In this document: one piece after another, positions 45,123 through 53,305 of the stretch
Position numbering within the stretch: position 1 is the first letter of the stretch
Layout of the letters: every line of letters starts with the position of its first letter
DNA from: an uncultured Pseudobutyrivibrio sp.
GTDB taxonomy: Bacteria; Bacillota; Clostridia; Lachnospirales; Lachnospiraceae
Direction of reading: 5' to 3'
NCBI GenBank assembly: GCA_946403965.1
Contig: CAMJBT010000012.1
Coordinates: 1 to 60,511, forward strand
Length of the DNA stretch: 60,511 nt
Notes under the pieces: model-generated
What the model saw: the letters and a program-made list of their open reading frames with translations, nothing else
Databases searched by the model: none
What the model was told of the DNA's origin: nothing
Translations under genes and position numbers: made by a program

Positions 45123-45851
45123 TCAGCCGCAACCACAGCCGTTAAACTGCTGGCAGCAATTCGGATTCTGAACCACATACGCCGGAATCGGTGTAGGATT
45201 CAAATACTGCTCGAGAGCAACTGTCTGCCTTGCGTTGTCAGCAAGAATCTGTGCTGTCTGAGCCGTCTGAGATGCTGAGAGATTAGCTGCTGTAAGCTGA
45301 CGCTCCAGATCCGCAATCTTCTCATTCTTAGCATCGATCTTATCCTGACACATCTGATCAAGGATTCTCTGAGTATTGTTGTTCTGGTTAACCAGAATGT
45401 CACGAATACCGTCAGAGATAGCCGCACGATCTGCACAATTCTCAGAAAGGATAGTGCTCTGAAGATTTGCAGAAGCCAGTCTGTTCTCACAGCAACAATT
45501 CTGGAATTGTGTAGACAAATCGAACATCTGCTGCATGTTAGCCATCTGACGAGTATTGGCTCCAGACTCAACTGCAGCGAAGCTATTGCACAGCTGGTTA
45601 GACATGCTATTTACACTGGACTGGAGTGCGGAAAGCTGGCTGAACAACTGAGCATCCTGGAATCCCTGGTTCATCCAAGGATAGATACCGTTATTGCCGT
45701 TTCCGCCAAAACCGTTACCGTTGTTTCCCCATCCGATAAGAAGTAACAGAATAATCCAACCCCAGTCTCCACCGAAGCTGCCCATTCCGTTACCATAACC
45801 GTTCATGGGTCCTACAGGCATTACCATGTTCTGTCCGTCTGTTAACGCCAT
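45123..45851 (-). CDS. Gly/Asn-rich protein with membrane helix and coiled coil
   Basis: 242 residues from MALTDGQNMV. GFGGDWGWIILLLLIGWGN is a hydrophobic segment flanked by Gly/Asn; then a coiled-coil region and many cysteines (NCCCENRL, NCCQQFNGCGCG). Similar proteins occur in Clostridia phage virions, possibly as ejected or pore-forming proteins. Inference only. Confidence 0.6.
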   Translation of the reverse strand: MALTDGQNMVMPVGPMNGYGNGMGSFGGDWGWIILLLLIGWGNNGNGFGGNGNNGIYPWMNQGFQDAQLFSQLSALQSSVNSMSNQLCNSFAAVESGANTRQMANMQQMFDLSTQFQNCCCENRLASANLQSTILSENCADRAAISDGIRDILVNQNNNTQRILDQMCQDKIDAKNEKIADLERQLTAANLSASQTAQTAQILADNARQTVALEQYLNPTPIPAYVVQNPNCCQQFNGCGCG

Positions 45852-45895
45852 TTCTTTGTACCTCCTCATAAGATTATTTTGTGAAGTCAACACTT

Positions 45896-46129
45896 CTAAC
45901 TTCCATTTTGATGATTCATCATTTGTTGAATCTGTTGAGCTCTCTGAACTGCAGCGTTATACTGATCCTGAGAGATCTGTCCGGAGTTTAGCATCTGCTG
46001 GATCATCTGATTGGGATTTACGCCAGTCTGTTTAAGCTGATTCAGACGCTGCATAAAGTTCTGCATATTGCCAAATTGTCCGAACGGATTGTTTCCTCCA
46101 TTTAGTTCATTGTACAGCGGATTAGCCAT
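45896..46129 (-). CDS. 77-residue Asn/Gln-rich helical protein
   Basis: Repeated Gln-rich helices (FMQRLNQLKQTG, MIQQMLNSGQISQDQYNAAVQRAQQIQQMM). The final codons encode the junction repeat (copy 4) before its stop. Overlaps the upstream gene end. Probably a small virion or scaffold-type protein. Confidence 0.55.
   Translation of the reverse strand: MANPLYNELNGGNNPFGQFGNMQNFMQRLNQLKQTGVNPNQMIQQMLNSGQISQDQYNAAVQRAQQIQQMMNHQNGS
45899..45913 (-). repeat. junction repeat CATCAAAATGGNAGT (copy 4)
   Basis: Variable base A. This copy is partly coding: it encodes the C terminus HQNGS of the 77-residue protein. Confidence 0.75.
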
Positions 46130-46562
46130 TAGACTGAGCCTCCTTTGCTCTACGGTTGTTTAACCTTGAGTCAAGACGATTGATCTGTCGCTGGAATTTA
46201 TCCTCCAGTTCTGCCAAATCGCTTTTTGTCACGTATTCAGGATCCACTTTTACCACATTAGGATTGTTTTGCTGTTCGGATCCTCGCTCTACGTAATCCA
46301 GAGTTCTCATAGATGTCATACCACTGGCATCTGCTGACTTGATGTATACAACAGGAGCATCCTGATCCCATAATACCACTCTCTGATTCGGTCCTACCAT
46401 ATAGGCTTTTGCGCCTGCTTCACCCTGTACCCAGATCATATCCGGTTGTCTTGGTGCTGCGATAGGCTGTTGCTGGTATTGTGGTATCCATGCTGGTTGT
46501 TGATACGGTTGGAAAGCTCCTTGTCCAACTTGCAATGGGTTGTAATATGGATTAGTGGCCAT
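46122..46562 (-). CDS. 146-residue virion-type protein
   Basis: Pro/Gln-rich N terminus (YQQPAWIPQYQQQPIAAPRQP), a compact beta domain (WVQGEAGAKAYMVGPNQRVVLWDQDAPVVYIKSAD), a C-terminal coiled coil (LAELEDKFQRQINRLDSRLNN). Resembles small conserved head-associated proteins. Function unknown. Confidence 0.6.
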   Translation of the reverse strand: MATNPYYNPLQVGQGAFQPYQQPAWIPQYQQQPIAAPRQPDMIWVQGEAGAKAYMVGPNQRVVLWDQDAPVVYIKSADASGMTSMRTLDYVERGSEQQNNPNVVKVDPEYVTKSDLAELEDKFQRQINRLDSRLNNRRAKEAQSNG

Positions 46563-46576
46563 TTCTTTTATCCTCC

Positions 46577-46951
46577 TTACATTCTACACCACACAAATTG
46601 TGGTACTTCATTCGAAGAGTCCCAGGAATCGTAAATATCACCGTTTACAACCGTACAGCAATGACCTCCGAAACCAAGAACAAATGTTCCATAAGGATTG
46701 TCCTTACAGAATTCTCTTGCGCTGTAACAATTTGGACAAGTGGATGGGATCACGATTCTTTCGAAACCATAGCTTCTTAGAACCGAGCCCCAAACCCAGT
46801 CCGCATGAGGGAGATCACACATGTTCTTACCAAATTCTGTCAGGATGTCATAAGCTTGTTCCCATGTCATGTTTAGAGCTTTGGTTATTGCACGGACTGC
46901 GCAATCTCCTACCGCTCGTCCACAAGGATTCGGGTTGTATGGTACGTACAT
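46577..46951 (-). CDS. papain-like cysteine peptidase candidate
   Basis: 124 residues from MYVPYNPNPC behind AAGGAG. GRAVGDCAVRAITKALN (C17), GFGGHCCTVV (H97) and DIYDSWDSS (D108 or D111) are in the order Cys-His-Asp of papain-like folds. The DCAVRAI helix after the cysteine is typical. It may process a virion protein or an injected factor; substrate unknown. Located among small structural genes. Confidence 0.6.
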   Translation of the reverse strand: MYVPYNPNPCGRAVGDCAVRAITKALNMTWEQAYDILTEFGKNMCDLPHADWVWGSVLRSYGFERIVIPSTCPNCYSAREFCKDNPYGTFVLGFGGHCCTVVNGDIYDSWDSSNEVPQFVWCRM

Positions 46952-46964
46952 TGTTAGGATCTCC

Positions 46965-47306
46965 TTACTTTTTAATATAAGCAACTAATGCTACTACTAA
47001 AAATGTCGTTCCAATCTTTAAAACAGATTCTGCAATTTTATTAGTCCATTCGGCCTCTGTTTTAGGAACTGACTCATCAAAGATAAACTTGTTATGTCCT
47101 ACTATCTCAATTTCTTTAGCATCTAAGAATGCCACGTCAAAATCGTGATCATTAGTTTCCGGATTAATCTTATCCGGATTTGTTTTCTTAAAAGTTATTA
47201 TACATTCCTCATCGGAAAATTCTTGTTTAACATAATCAGCTTGTATTCTATAACAAGCTCCAGACTTTGTTTTAACATACCAAAAACGTTCAGAATTGTT
47301 TTCCAT
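46965..47306 (-). CDS. 113-residue protein with C-terminal membrane helix
   Basis: Starts at MENNSERFWYV behind AAAGGAGAAACGT. Soluble beta-rich domain (FWYVKTKSGACYRIQADYV) then a C-terminal membrane helix (IGTTFLVVALVAYIKK). Tail-anchored topology. Unknown function. Confidence 0.6.
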   Translation of the reverse strand: MENNSERFWYVKTKSGACYRIQADYVKQEFSDEECIITFKKTNPDKINPETNDHDFDVAFLDAKEIEIVGHNKFIFDESVPKTEAEWTNKIAESVLKIGTTFLVVALVAYIKK

Positions 47307-47367
47307 ACGTTTCTCCTTTACTCCCGCGAGATCCCCACGGGGCATCGTTCGTAAAACTGCCCTTTAA

Positions 47368-50295
47368 TTAATCTGACCCACCTAACATGATTACTGTATT
47401 CTGCGTAACGGCATATATGTGGGTACCGCTAGCTACTTCAATCCACAACTGCACACCAGTAGCCCATGATATGTCAAGATTAAGTACAACATACCAGCCA
47501 CCATCCATACCAGATAGTACATTATTAGTTAATTGGATTCTATCACAGAGGTTCGTTAAACCACTCTGCACAGTATCCAGCCCACTCTGCACATCTTCCA
47601 CATCTTCCGCAATGTCGTTGACCTGCTCCTGCACTGCCCCAATAGCCCCACTCACGCCATTGACAGTAACGCTGATCTGCCCCGTGGATGCTGTGAGGGT
47701 GTTTGTGCCTTTGAGAAGCTGGATTTGTTCGGGTGTCAACTGTACGGTGGTAGGGGTGGCGAGGTAATAGCATATTTGCAGATTGTTGCTTGCAAGGAAT
47801 GTTTTCAAGTCGCTAACAGTAAGGCTATTGTCATTAGCGTATCTGTATCTCAAATACCTTGCATCAGTTCCAACACCTAAATTGGTTGTAGTTTTGCCAA
47901 TTGGAGCACTTGCACAATTATTTGCATCTACTGACTTTGTTATATCTCTTCCCGTCAGTTCTATGTAGAAGAAATAGTTTGCTCCGCTATCATCCAGCAA
48001 CCAACTTTCATCTTCACTACCATCATATTCCACAATCGCCCTATCCACATCCATCACAGTATTGCCATTACTGTCGATTCGTACAATACCACCGTAGATG
48101 GTATCTCCGAGGGCGATGGTGTAGGTCTGCGTTGTACTGTACAACCTAACATTGTTAATGGTTACTCCCGAAGGATTATTCGAATACATTCTAACATTTG
48201 TGCCATCTTCGTTGATTGTAAAATTCACAATATTGTGTGATTTTGCGTCAAATACTTTGCTTACTAATTTGTTTTGCCATTCTTCAGAATTATTCTTATA
48301 CACCGTAAAATCAAATGCTTTTGCTTGGCCACTCACATCAAAGTACAGTTCGTATGTTCCGGCTGGTAAAGAAATGTTGGTTTTAGGGATAATATATCCT
48401 TCACCTACAATTGCATAGGAAGAGTCACTAGTCCATACATCGTTCCCATCCCTCTGTACATCTACCCCTGTATGTCCGCTGATGGGGCAATAGTTGGTGT
48501 ACGGGGCAAAGGTGGCATCGGTTTCTGTGGCAAGGCGGATCATTGGATAAAATATTTCATTATTGGTTGTTACTGTATCACCGACTCTAATGGCTATTTT
48601 TAAATTATCACCGTTATCGTTAATAGTGTATCCGTTATAAAGTTCCTGTATAGAAACTCTATCACTTCCACTTACCCTAACAACAGCATTAGATGATGAC
48701 GGAATACCATTATATATCATTCCAGCGAACTCCGAAGAGTTAAATACTGAAACAAAATCAAAGTAAGTATTATCTGTAGCAGTACCATTTACATTGATAC
48801 CAGTTACATTCCCGTCATTATCCATCTGTACCGTAAACGTCACACCATTGAGAGTGTATGCATTGCCGCTCCATGTACCGCTAGTATTAGCCGCTTTAAT
48901 ACCATCTACTGTCATAGGCAGTTTATTCTTCCCAGCACCACCAACCCACGGCTTATCATATCCGTGTAAGTCCTGCACAGGCTCAATCTTTACTGTGCAA
49001 TCCGCAAGGTTAGACGGTACGGCATCGGGAATGGTGATAACATCGGCATAGGGATAGGTGGTGGCATCACCGTTTACCTCGTTATCCAAACTCGTTAAAC
49101 CACTCTTTAATTCATTAACCGCGCCCACTACCGTTTTGCTTGTGGTCTGCAATGTATTGTCGGTCTTGTCCTGCTTTAATGCGAGTGCATCGTACACGCC
49201 GTTAGATTCTACCGGATTCGTGCTGCCGTCAGTCGGAACAGTATCAAAGGTCAAAATGTCCTGCTTTGCTGCAAGTTCACCACGAGTAACAAGGTCATTG
49301 TTATCGAGTTGTTGCTCCACAGTGAAAGTAAAATCATTTTCTGTAACGGCATTATGTGGCGCAACAGAATAGTTATATCCTGCACTCTGTTCTTTACAGT
49401 CCTCAAGAAGTGTAATCTCCCAGCGATTCCATTCTTTGTAGATACGAATAAAGCCATCAACATCCTGCGATTGATAGCCAGACGGTGAAGCAGTTACACG
49501 CTCAATAAAAGTTCCGTTCGATTCGTACTTATCGACATACACAGTATTTCCGCTATTGTAATCGCCAGTCAATACTTTATACACAATATCCCCTGCAGGA
49601 ATTGCGTATCTATTTACTGCAATTTCACCATCATCAATAGTGATGTGGTCTCCTGCCGTCAATACATTCTGATTTTCAGACAATTCACTAGCAATGTTCG
49701 TAGCATCAACTTCTGCAGAATTCCAAGCTCCAGCAGAGTGGTCTGTCTTGAATTTATACAGAAGATCGTTATGCATAACTATGTCGCCAGCTTTGTAAGT
49801 TTCTGAAGTGCTAAATTGTTCAGCAACATCATCTCTAACATCATCGATGCGATCGTTAATACTTTCTACATCGATAAAGCCAGAAGCAACATCAAACTTC
49901 ATGCTGATAGTACCAACATAATATGTCTTGCTAGGGTCTACTTCAGTATCGGTCGACAGAACATACTTGTTGTTAACAAGCTCATACCAGTCCTGAGAAG
50001 AAGGATCTCCGGACGGATCTACCACAGCTTCGTAAGTACTGCAATCTGCTACCGATACATTTGTTCCTGCCGGATAAGTCTTTCCAGAACCTTCTACAAA
50101 TCTAGAATCTGTAGTAAAGGATTCGGACATATTATAGAAATACCCAGCCATTGCCTGTGTGAGTGTAGAAGGCAATGTTGCAAAGGTCTTACTACCTTTG
50201 AAAATCAGGCCAGCAGACTGCTCATTGAATCTCTGAGCAATTTTGTTAGCAAGTGCTTTTGCCTGATCAAAATCGACAAAATTGTTCTGTGCCAT
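47368..50295 (-). CDS. large head fibre/appendage protein
   Basis: 975 residues. N terminus NNFVDFDQAKALANKIAQRFNEQSAGLIFKGSKTFATLPS resembles attachment segments. Repeated beta modules follow: a WYELVNNKYVLSTDTEVDPSKTYYVG module, LQTTSKTVVGAVNEL (a fibre helix), IEPVQDLHGYDKPWVGGAGKNKLP, then carbohydrate-binding-like beta sandwiches. The C terminus has helical fibre repeats (VNDIAEDVEDVQSGLDTVQSGLTNL). Position after the capsid suggests a head fibre or baseplate-type appendage rather than a receptor-binding tail tip. Confidence 0.6.
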   Translation of the reverse strand: MAQNNFVDFDQAKALANKIAQRFNEQSAGLIFKGSKTFATLPSTLTQAMAGYFYNMSESFTTDSRFVEGSGKTYPAGTNVSVADCSTYEAVVDPSGDPSSQDWYELVNNKYVLSTDTEVDPSKTYYVGTISMKFDVASGFIDVESINDRIDDVRDDVAEQFSTSETYKAGDIVMHNDLLYKFKTDHSAGAWNSAEVDATNIASELSENQNVLTAGDHITIDDGEIAVNRYAIPAGDIVYKVLTGDYNSGNTVYVDKYESNGTFIERVTASPSGYQSQDVDGFIRIYKEWNRWEITLLEDCKEQSAGYNYSVAPHNAVTENDFTFTVEQQLDNNDLVTRGELAAKQDILTFDTVPTDGSTNPVESNGVYDALALKQDKTDNTLQTTSKTVVGAVNELKSGLTSLDNEVNGDATTYPYADVITIPDAVPSNLADCTVKIEPVQDLHGYDKPWVGGAGKNKLPMTVDGIKAANTSGTWSGNAYTLNGVTFTVQMDNDGNVTGINVNGTATDNTYFDFVSVFNSSEFAGMIYNGIPSSSNAVVRVSGSDRVSIQELYNGYTINDNGDNLKIAIRVGDTVTTNNEIFYPMIRLATETDATFAPYTNYCPISGHTGVDVQRDGNDVWTSDSSYAIVGEGYIIPKTNISLPAGTYELYFDVSGQAKAFDFTVYKNNSEEWQNKLVSKVFDAKSHNIVNFTINEDGTNVRMYSNNPSGVTINNVRLYSTTQTYTIALGDTIYGGIVRIDSNGNTVMDVDRAIVEYDGSEDESWLLDDSGANYFFYIELTGRDITKSVDANNCASAPIGKTTTNLGVGTDARYLRYRYANDNSLTVSDLKTFLASNNLQICYYLATPTTVQLTPEQIQLLKGTNTLTASTGQISVTVNGVSGAIGAVQEQVNDIAEDVEDVQSGLDTVQSGLTNLCDRIQLTNNVLSGMDGGWYVVLNLDISWATGVQLWIEVASGTHIYAVTQNTVIMLGGSD

Positions 50296-50309
50296 ACCAA
50301 ATATCCTCC

Positions 50310-50597
50310 TCAGGATAATACATCAAGCAGTTGATTTACCTGCTCTGTTGTTAACGGTGATGTTTCTAAACCGAGATCTGAAGCTGACATATCTCCAATG
50401 AGTGTCACACTATTAATCTGAGGTTTGTTTTCAAGGCTTTCATAATCCAATGTGCCCTGTCCTCCTTCTATAACCGATTTAAGTTCAAGAAGAAGGTATT
50501 CCATACGAGACTGAGGAATTGCAGTATACTCATTACCATTGATTGTGGCGATTAGGATTTCCTCGTCTCTACTCTGGGGAATCATATCTACTGCCAT
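50310..50597 (-). CDS. 95-residue virion-type protein
   Basis: IPQSRMEYLLLELKSVIEGGQGTLDYESLENKPQINSVTLIGDM and the end TTEQVNQLLDVLS are the N- and C-terminal features of phage fibre-associated proteins; the end-motif resembles that of Tal. Possibly a chaperone or base of the large fibre. Confidence 0.6.
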   Translation of the reverse strand: MAVDMIPQSRDEEILIATINGNEYTAIPQSRMEYLLLELKSVIEGGQGTLDYESLENKPQINSVTLIGDMSASDLGLETSPLTTEQVNQLLDVLS

Positions 50598-50613
50598 TTT
50601 TTATACTCCTCCT

Positions 50614-51330
50614 TTATGATTTACCTTGTTTTTTCTTCAGCATTTCCTGAAGTTCTTCTACTGTGTATTCGTCACGATCTTTGTTCTTATCTTCGAAACC
50701 AGCTTCTTTCATACGTTTTTTCTTTTCGATTTCCATTTCTGTTTCGCTGCGTTTCTTTTCTTCAGCATCTTCAATACTGAAATCGAAATACTTCTTTGTA
50801 GGAAGACCAAGCTGCCCTCTTATACCTCTACCTACCGGAGAGTTTATAAAATTCAAAGCTGTATTAAGAGTGTCTCCATAAGACAAGATCTTATCAGCTT
50901 TAATTTTCCCTTTTTCAATTTTCGAGTTTTTCATATCAGAAAGTCTATTACTCCACTCGATTCGCTGCATGGCGTTGACTATTTCTTCATTTGTAAACAT
51001 ATCCATGTGCTTTTTAAGCTTATCCGGATCTTTAGCAAATTTCTGTTTGGTCTTTTCGAAATCTTCCTGTTGCTTTCTAGCTCTTTTCTCAGCCCTAGCA
51101 ACTCTTTTTGCAGTACGCTTTTCAAGTTTCGTCAACTTATCAGCATACTTTCTTTTTCCTAACTCCGTAAGACTACCATCAGGATTCTGATACCGCCTAA
51201 TACCCCAACGCATACCGAGAATACCATGATGATATAACTCGTCGATAGGCGGCTTATTTACCAGATCAAAATTCGTAATTTCTTCAATAGGTGGCTTGTT
51301 AATCAAAGCCAATCTTTGTTCAAGTTCCAT
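50614..51330 (-). CDS. virion-type tagged protein with coiled coil
   Basis: 238 residues. Starts with two near-repeats (NKPPIEEITN, NKPPIDELYHHG), then the tag GILGMRWGIRRYQNPDGSLTELGKRKYADK, then a basic coiled coil (RAEKRARKQQEDFEKTKQKF). The gene follows the capsid terminator. It could be a scaffold, internal head or ejection protein. Confidence 0.6.
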   Translation of the reverse strand: MELEQRLALINKPPIEEITNFDLVNKPPIDELYHHGILGMRWGIRRYQNPDGSLTELGKRKYADKLTKLEKRTAKRVARAEKRARKQQEDFEKTKQKFAKDPDKLKKHMDMFTNEEIVNAMQRIEWSNRLSDMKNSKIEKGKIKADKILSYGDTLNTALNFINSPVGRGIRGQLGLPTKKYFDFSIEDAEEKKRSETEMEIEKKKRMKEAGFEDKNKDRDEYTVEELQEMLKKKQGKS

Positions 51331-51350
51331 TTCTTACCGCCTTTCTTAGA

Positions 51351-51380
51351 AAAGGAGAGGAGCCATTTCTGACCCCTCTC
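51351..51380 (-). terminator. terminator after the capsid gene
   Basis: GAGAGG/CCTCTC stem then CTTTTCT. Likely partial, keeping capsid transcripts abundant. Confidence 0.75.
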
Positions 51381-51395
51381 ACTTCCATTTTGATG
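51381..51395 (-). repeat. junction repeat CATCAAAATGGNAGT (copy 5)
   Basis: Variable base A. Between the capsid stop and the terminator hairpin. Confidence 0.8.
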
Positions 51396-51406
51396 TGTTT
51401 TAGCTA

Positions 51407-52561
51407 TCAGCTACGAGCTACCTCGATAACGATAGCAGACTTCGGACGAACCAGAGCGCCGGAAACACGAGTCTCCATCAAGTACTTCATCTGGTTTACA
51501 TCGATATCAAACTGCTCGAAGCTGTTGATCTCGCCACCACGATCAGTACCTACGTTGTAGTCGGTCGGGTTGAAGATGATTGCAGCCAGGTCATAAACAG
51601 TTGTGGTGCTCTCAACAGTTACAGAACGGTTGATACCCTGCAGCAGCTCAACTTCCTCGATCTCCTTAACACGGCACTTAGTAGCCAGCTCAACATCAGT
51701 CTTGTACAGCGGATAACCCTGGGAATCTTCCAAAAGCAGCATGTTGGTATGGAACAGCGGAGTGGTATACATCGTCGGGTTACCGGATCCCTTGTAGTCA
51801 ATACGAGCCTTGATTGCTGCATGAATTACGCGCTTAGCCAGAGCATCTTCTGTCTCACTTGCAACATACGGCAGACGAACCTTGATGGTGAACAGGTCAG
51901 CATCATTGTAAACCGGCTTGATGTGATCTTCAGAGATCTTATCATCATACGAGGAGGAGCGGCCGTCGCCAACCAGGATCGCACGCGCGATTTCCTCATT
52001 CAGCATACCTCTCATTTCCTGCTTAACCCATGCTACAACGTCGAAGTCAGTGATGTCCACAATGTCATCACGATCAAACTTCTGTTTCTTGTACACGGTC
52101 TGCGGATCGATCTTTCTCTTCAGCAGGGTGAATACTTCCTCAACCTTCTCTTTACCCTTGATGTAACCTTTTGCACGAGCTTCATCAGCGGTGATGTCCG
52201 CGAACATGGTCTTTACACGGCTGAACGGGGTGTGATGAACTGCAGACAGCAGCTTGTTAGCCCAGCCCTGATCTCTCATGATGAACTCCGGAGCGCCGCT
52301 CGTGAAGTTCTTTACATCCGGGAACAACCAGTCGATGTTTGCAATACCATAAGTCTGGGTAGATCCATCCTCGTTGGTCGGGTAGTTTGCCGGCGTTACA
52401 GCGTGAGCCAGGACACCATTTTCGTCTTCCATATGATGCTTGATAGATTCGGACAGAGAACCGAATCTCTTGATGTCCTTCAGAATCTGCTTACGATCTT
52501 CTTTGCTGAGAACCGGACCCTGTGCAACCGCGTAATCGCTCTCAAATACATTGTGCTTCAT
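51407..52561 (-). other. internal in-frame start giving major capsid protein alone (384 residues)
   Basis: GAGGAGG at 52570-52576 lies 8 nt before the ATG at 52559-52561 (residue 243, MKHNVFESD). It separates protease-linker from the capsid fold, so many capsid subunits could be made without the protease. The ribosome site is spelled by glutamate codons. Confidence 0.65.
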
Positions 52562-53287
52562 TTCTTCTTCCTCCTCGTTTGATTTTCCGCCTTCGGTGGC
52601 TTCCGCCAGCATAGCGTACAATAATGTTTTCTGATCTTCATTCATAGAATCAAATACTTCTTTAGCTGTAGGTGATCCTTTATCAGCTGAATGTGCCATA
52701 TCTTCTCCTCCATGATCATCAGTATTTTCCTGATCGTCAGTATTTACCTGATTATCTTCCTGACTCTGATTTTCTTCAGAACCTTCTTCCGGATCCTGAA
52801 TAGATTCATCTTCGATCGTGTCATCAACACCATGGTAAATATATGCTTCGGTGATGTCTTCGTCATCGAAGTCATAATCCATACCCATAGAATGCGCGAT
52901 AGACATTGTGTCGATCAATGCTCCAGGATTAGCGCCGGCCAGAACAAGACTTACTTCGCGGATGGTACCGTGACTTACATTCTTGCCTCCGACAAGATCA
53001 TTTGCATAGATAGAAAGTGCAGCCAGATCATCATTCTGCAATGCAAAACGAGCGTGCTGCGCCTTCTTACTGTTGTTCAGCTTGCAATGAGCAATAACCT
53101 GGTTTCCTCTTTCTTCAAGAATTGCATGACCAAGAACATTTTCCACGTCCTTATGACCATGATTCCATACGAGAGGCACCTTTTTGCCATTGCAGCCCTT
53201 GAATGCGCCATTCATCAGCGTTCTACCATCAGCACATTTGATTCCGTACTGAGTGGCAACACCTTTGAAATCATAACCGTCTGCCAT
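51407..53287 (-). CDS. fused prohead protease and major capsid protein
   Basis: 626 residues. Residues 1-130 are an HK97-type (S78) protease: LVWNHGH (H43/H45), LSIYAN (S92) and IREVSLVLAGANPGALID (E111). An acidic, glutamine-rich linker (about 130-240) could act as scaffold. Residues 243-626 are the HK97-fold capsid (IDWLFPDVKNFTSGAPEFIMRDQGWANKLL..., VKQEMRGMLNEEIARAILVGDGR). The ATG lies inside a copy of the junction repeat. An internal start at 243 would give capsid alone. Confidence 0.85.
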   Translation of the reverse strand: MADGYDFKGVATQYGIKCADGRTLMNGAFKGCNGKKVPLVWNHGHKDVENVLGHAILEERGNQVIAHCKLNNSKKAQHARFALQNDDLAALSIYANDLVGGKNVSHGTIREVSLVLAGANPGALIDTMSIAHSMGMDYDFDDEDITEAYIYHGVDDTIEDESIQDPEEGSEENQSQEDNQVNTDDQENTDDHGGEDMAHSADKGSPTAKEVFDSMNEDQKTLLYAMLAEATEGGKSNEEEEEMKHNVFESDYAVAQGPVLSKEDRKQILKDIKRFGSLSESIKHHMEDENGVLAHAVTPANYPTNEDGSTQTYGIANIDWLFPDVKNFTSGAPEFIMRDQGWANKLLSAVHHTPFSRVKTMFADITADEARAKGYIKGKEKVEEVFTLLKRKIDPQTVYKKQKFDRDDIVDITDFDVVAWVKQEMRGMLNEEIARAILVGDGRSSSYDDKISEDHIKPVYNDADLFTIKVRLPYVASETEDALAKRVIHAAIKARIDYKGSGNPTMYTTPLFHTNMLLLEDSQGYPLYKTDVELATKCRVKEIEEVELLQGINRSVTVESTTTVYDLAAIIFNPTDYNVGTDRGGEINSFEQFDIDVNQMKYLMETRVSGALVRPKSAIVIEVARS

Positions 53288-53295
53288 TTTGATGT
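53281..53295 (-). repeat. junction repeat (copy 6), containing the capsid start codon
   Basis: CATCAAAATGGCAGA: the ATG in this copy is the annotated start of the protease-capsid gene. Confidence 0.75.
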
Positions 53296-53305
53296 ACTCC
53301 TTTCA

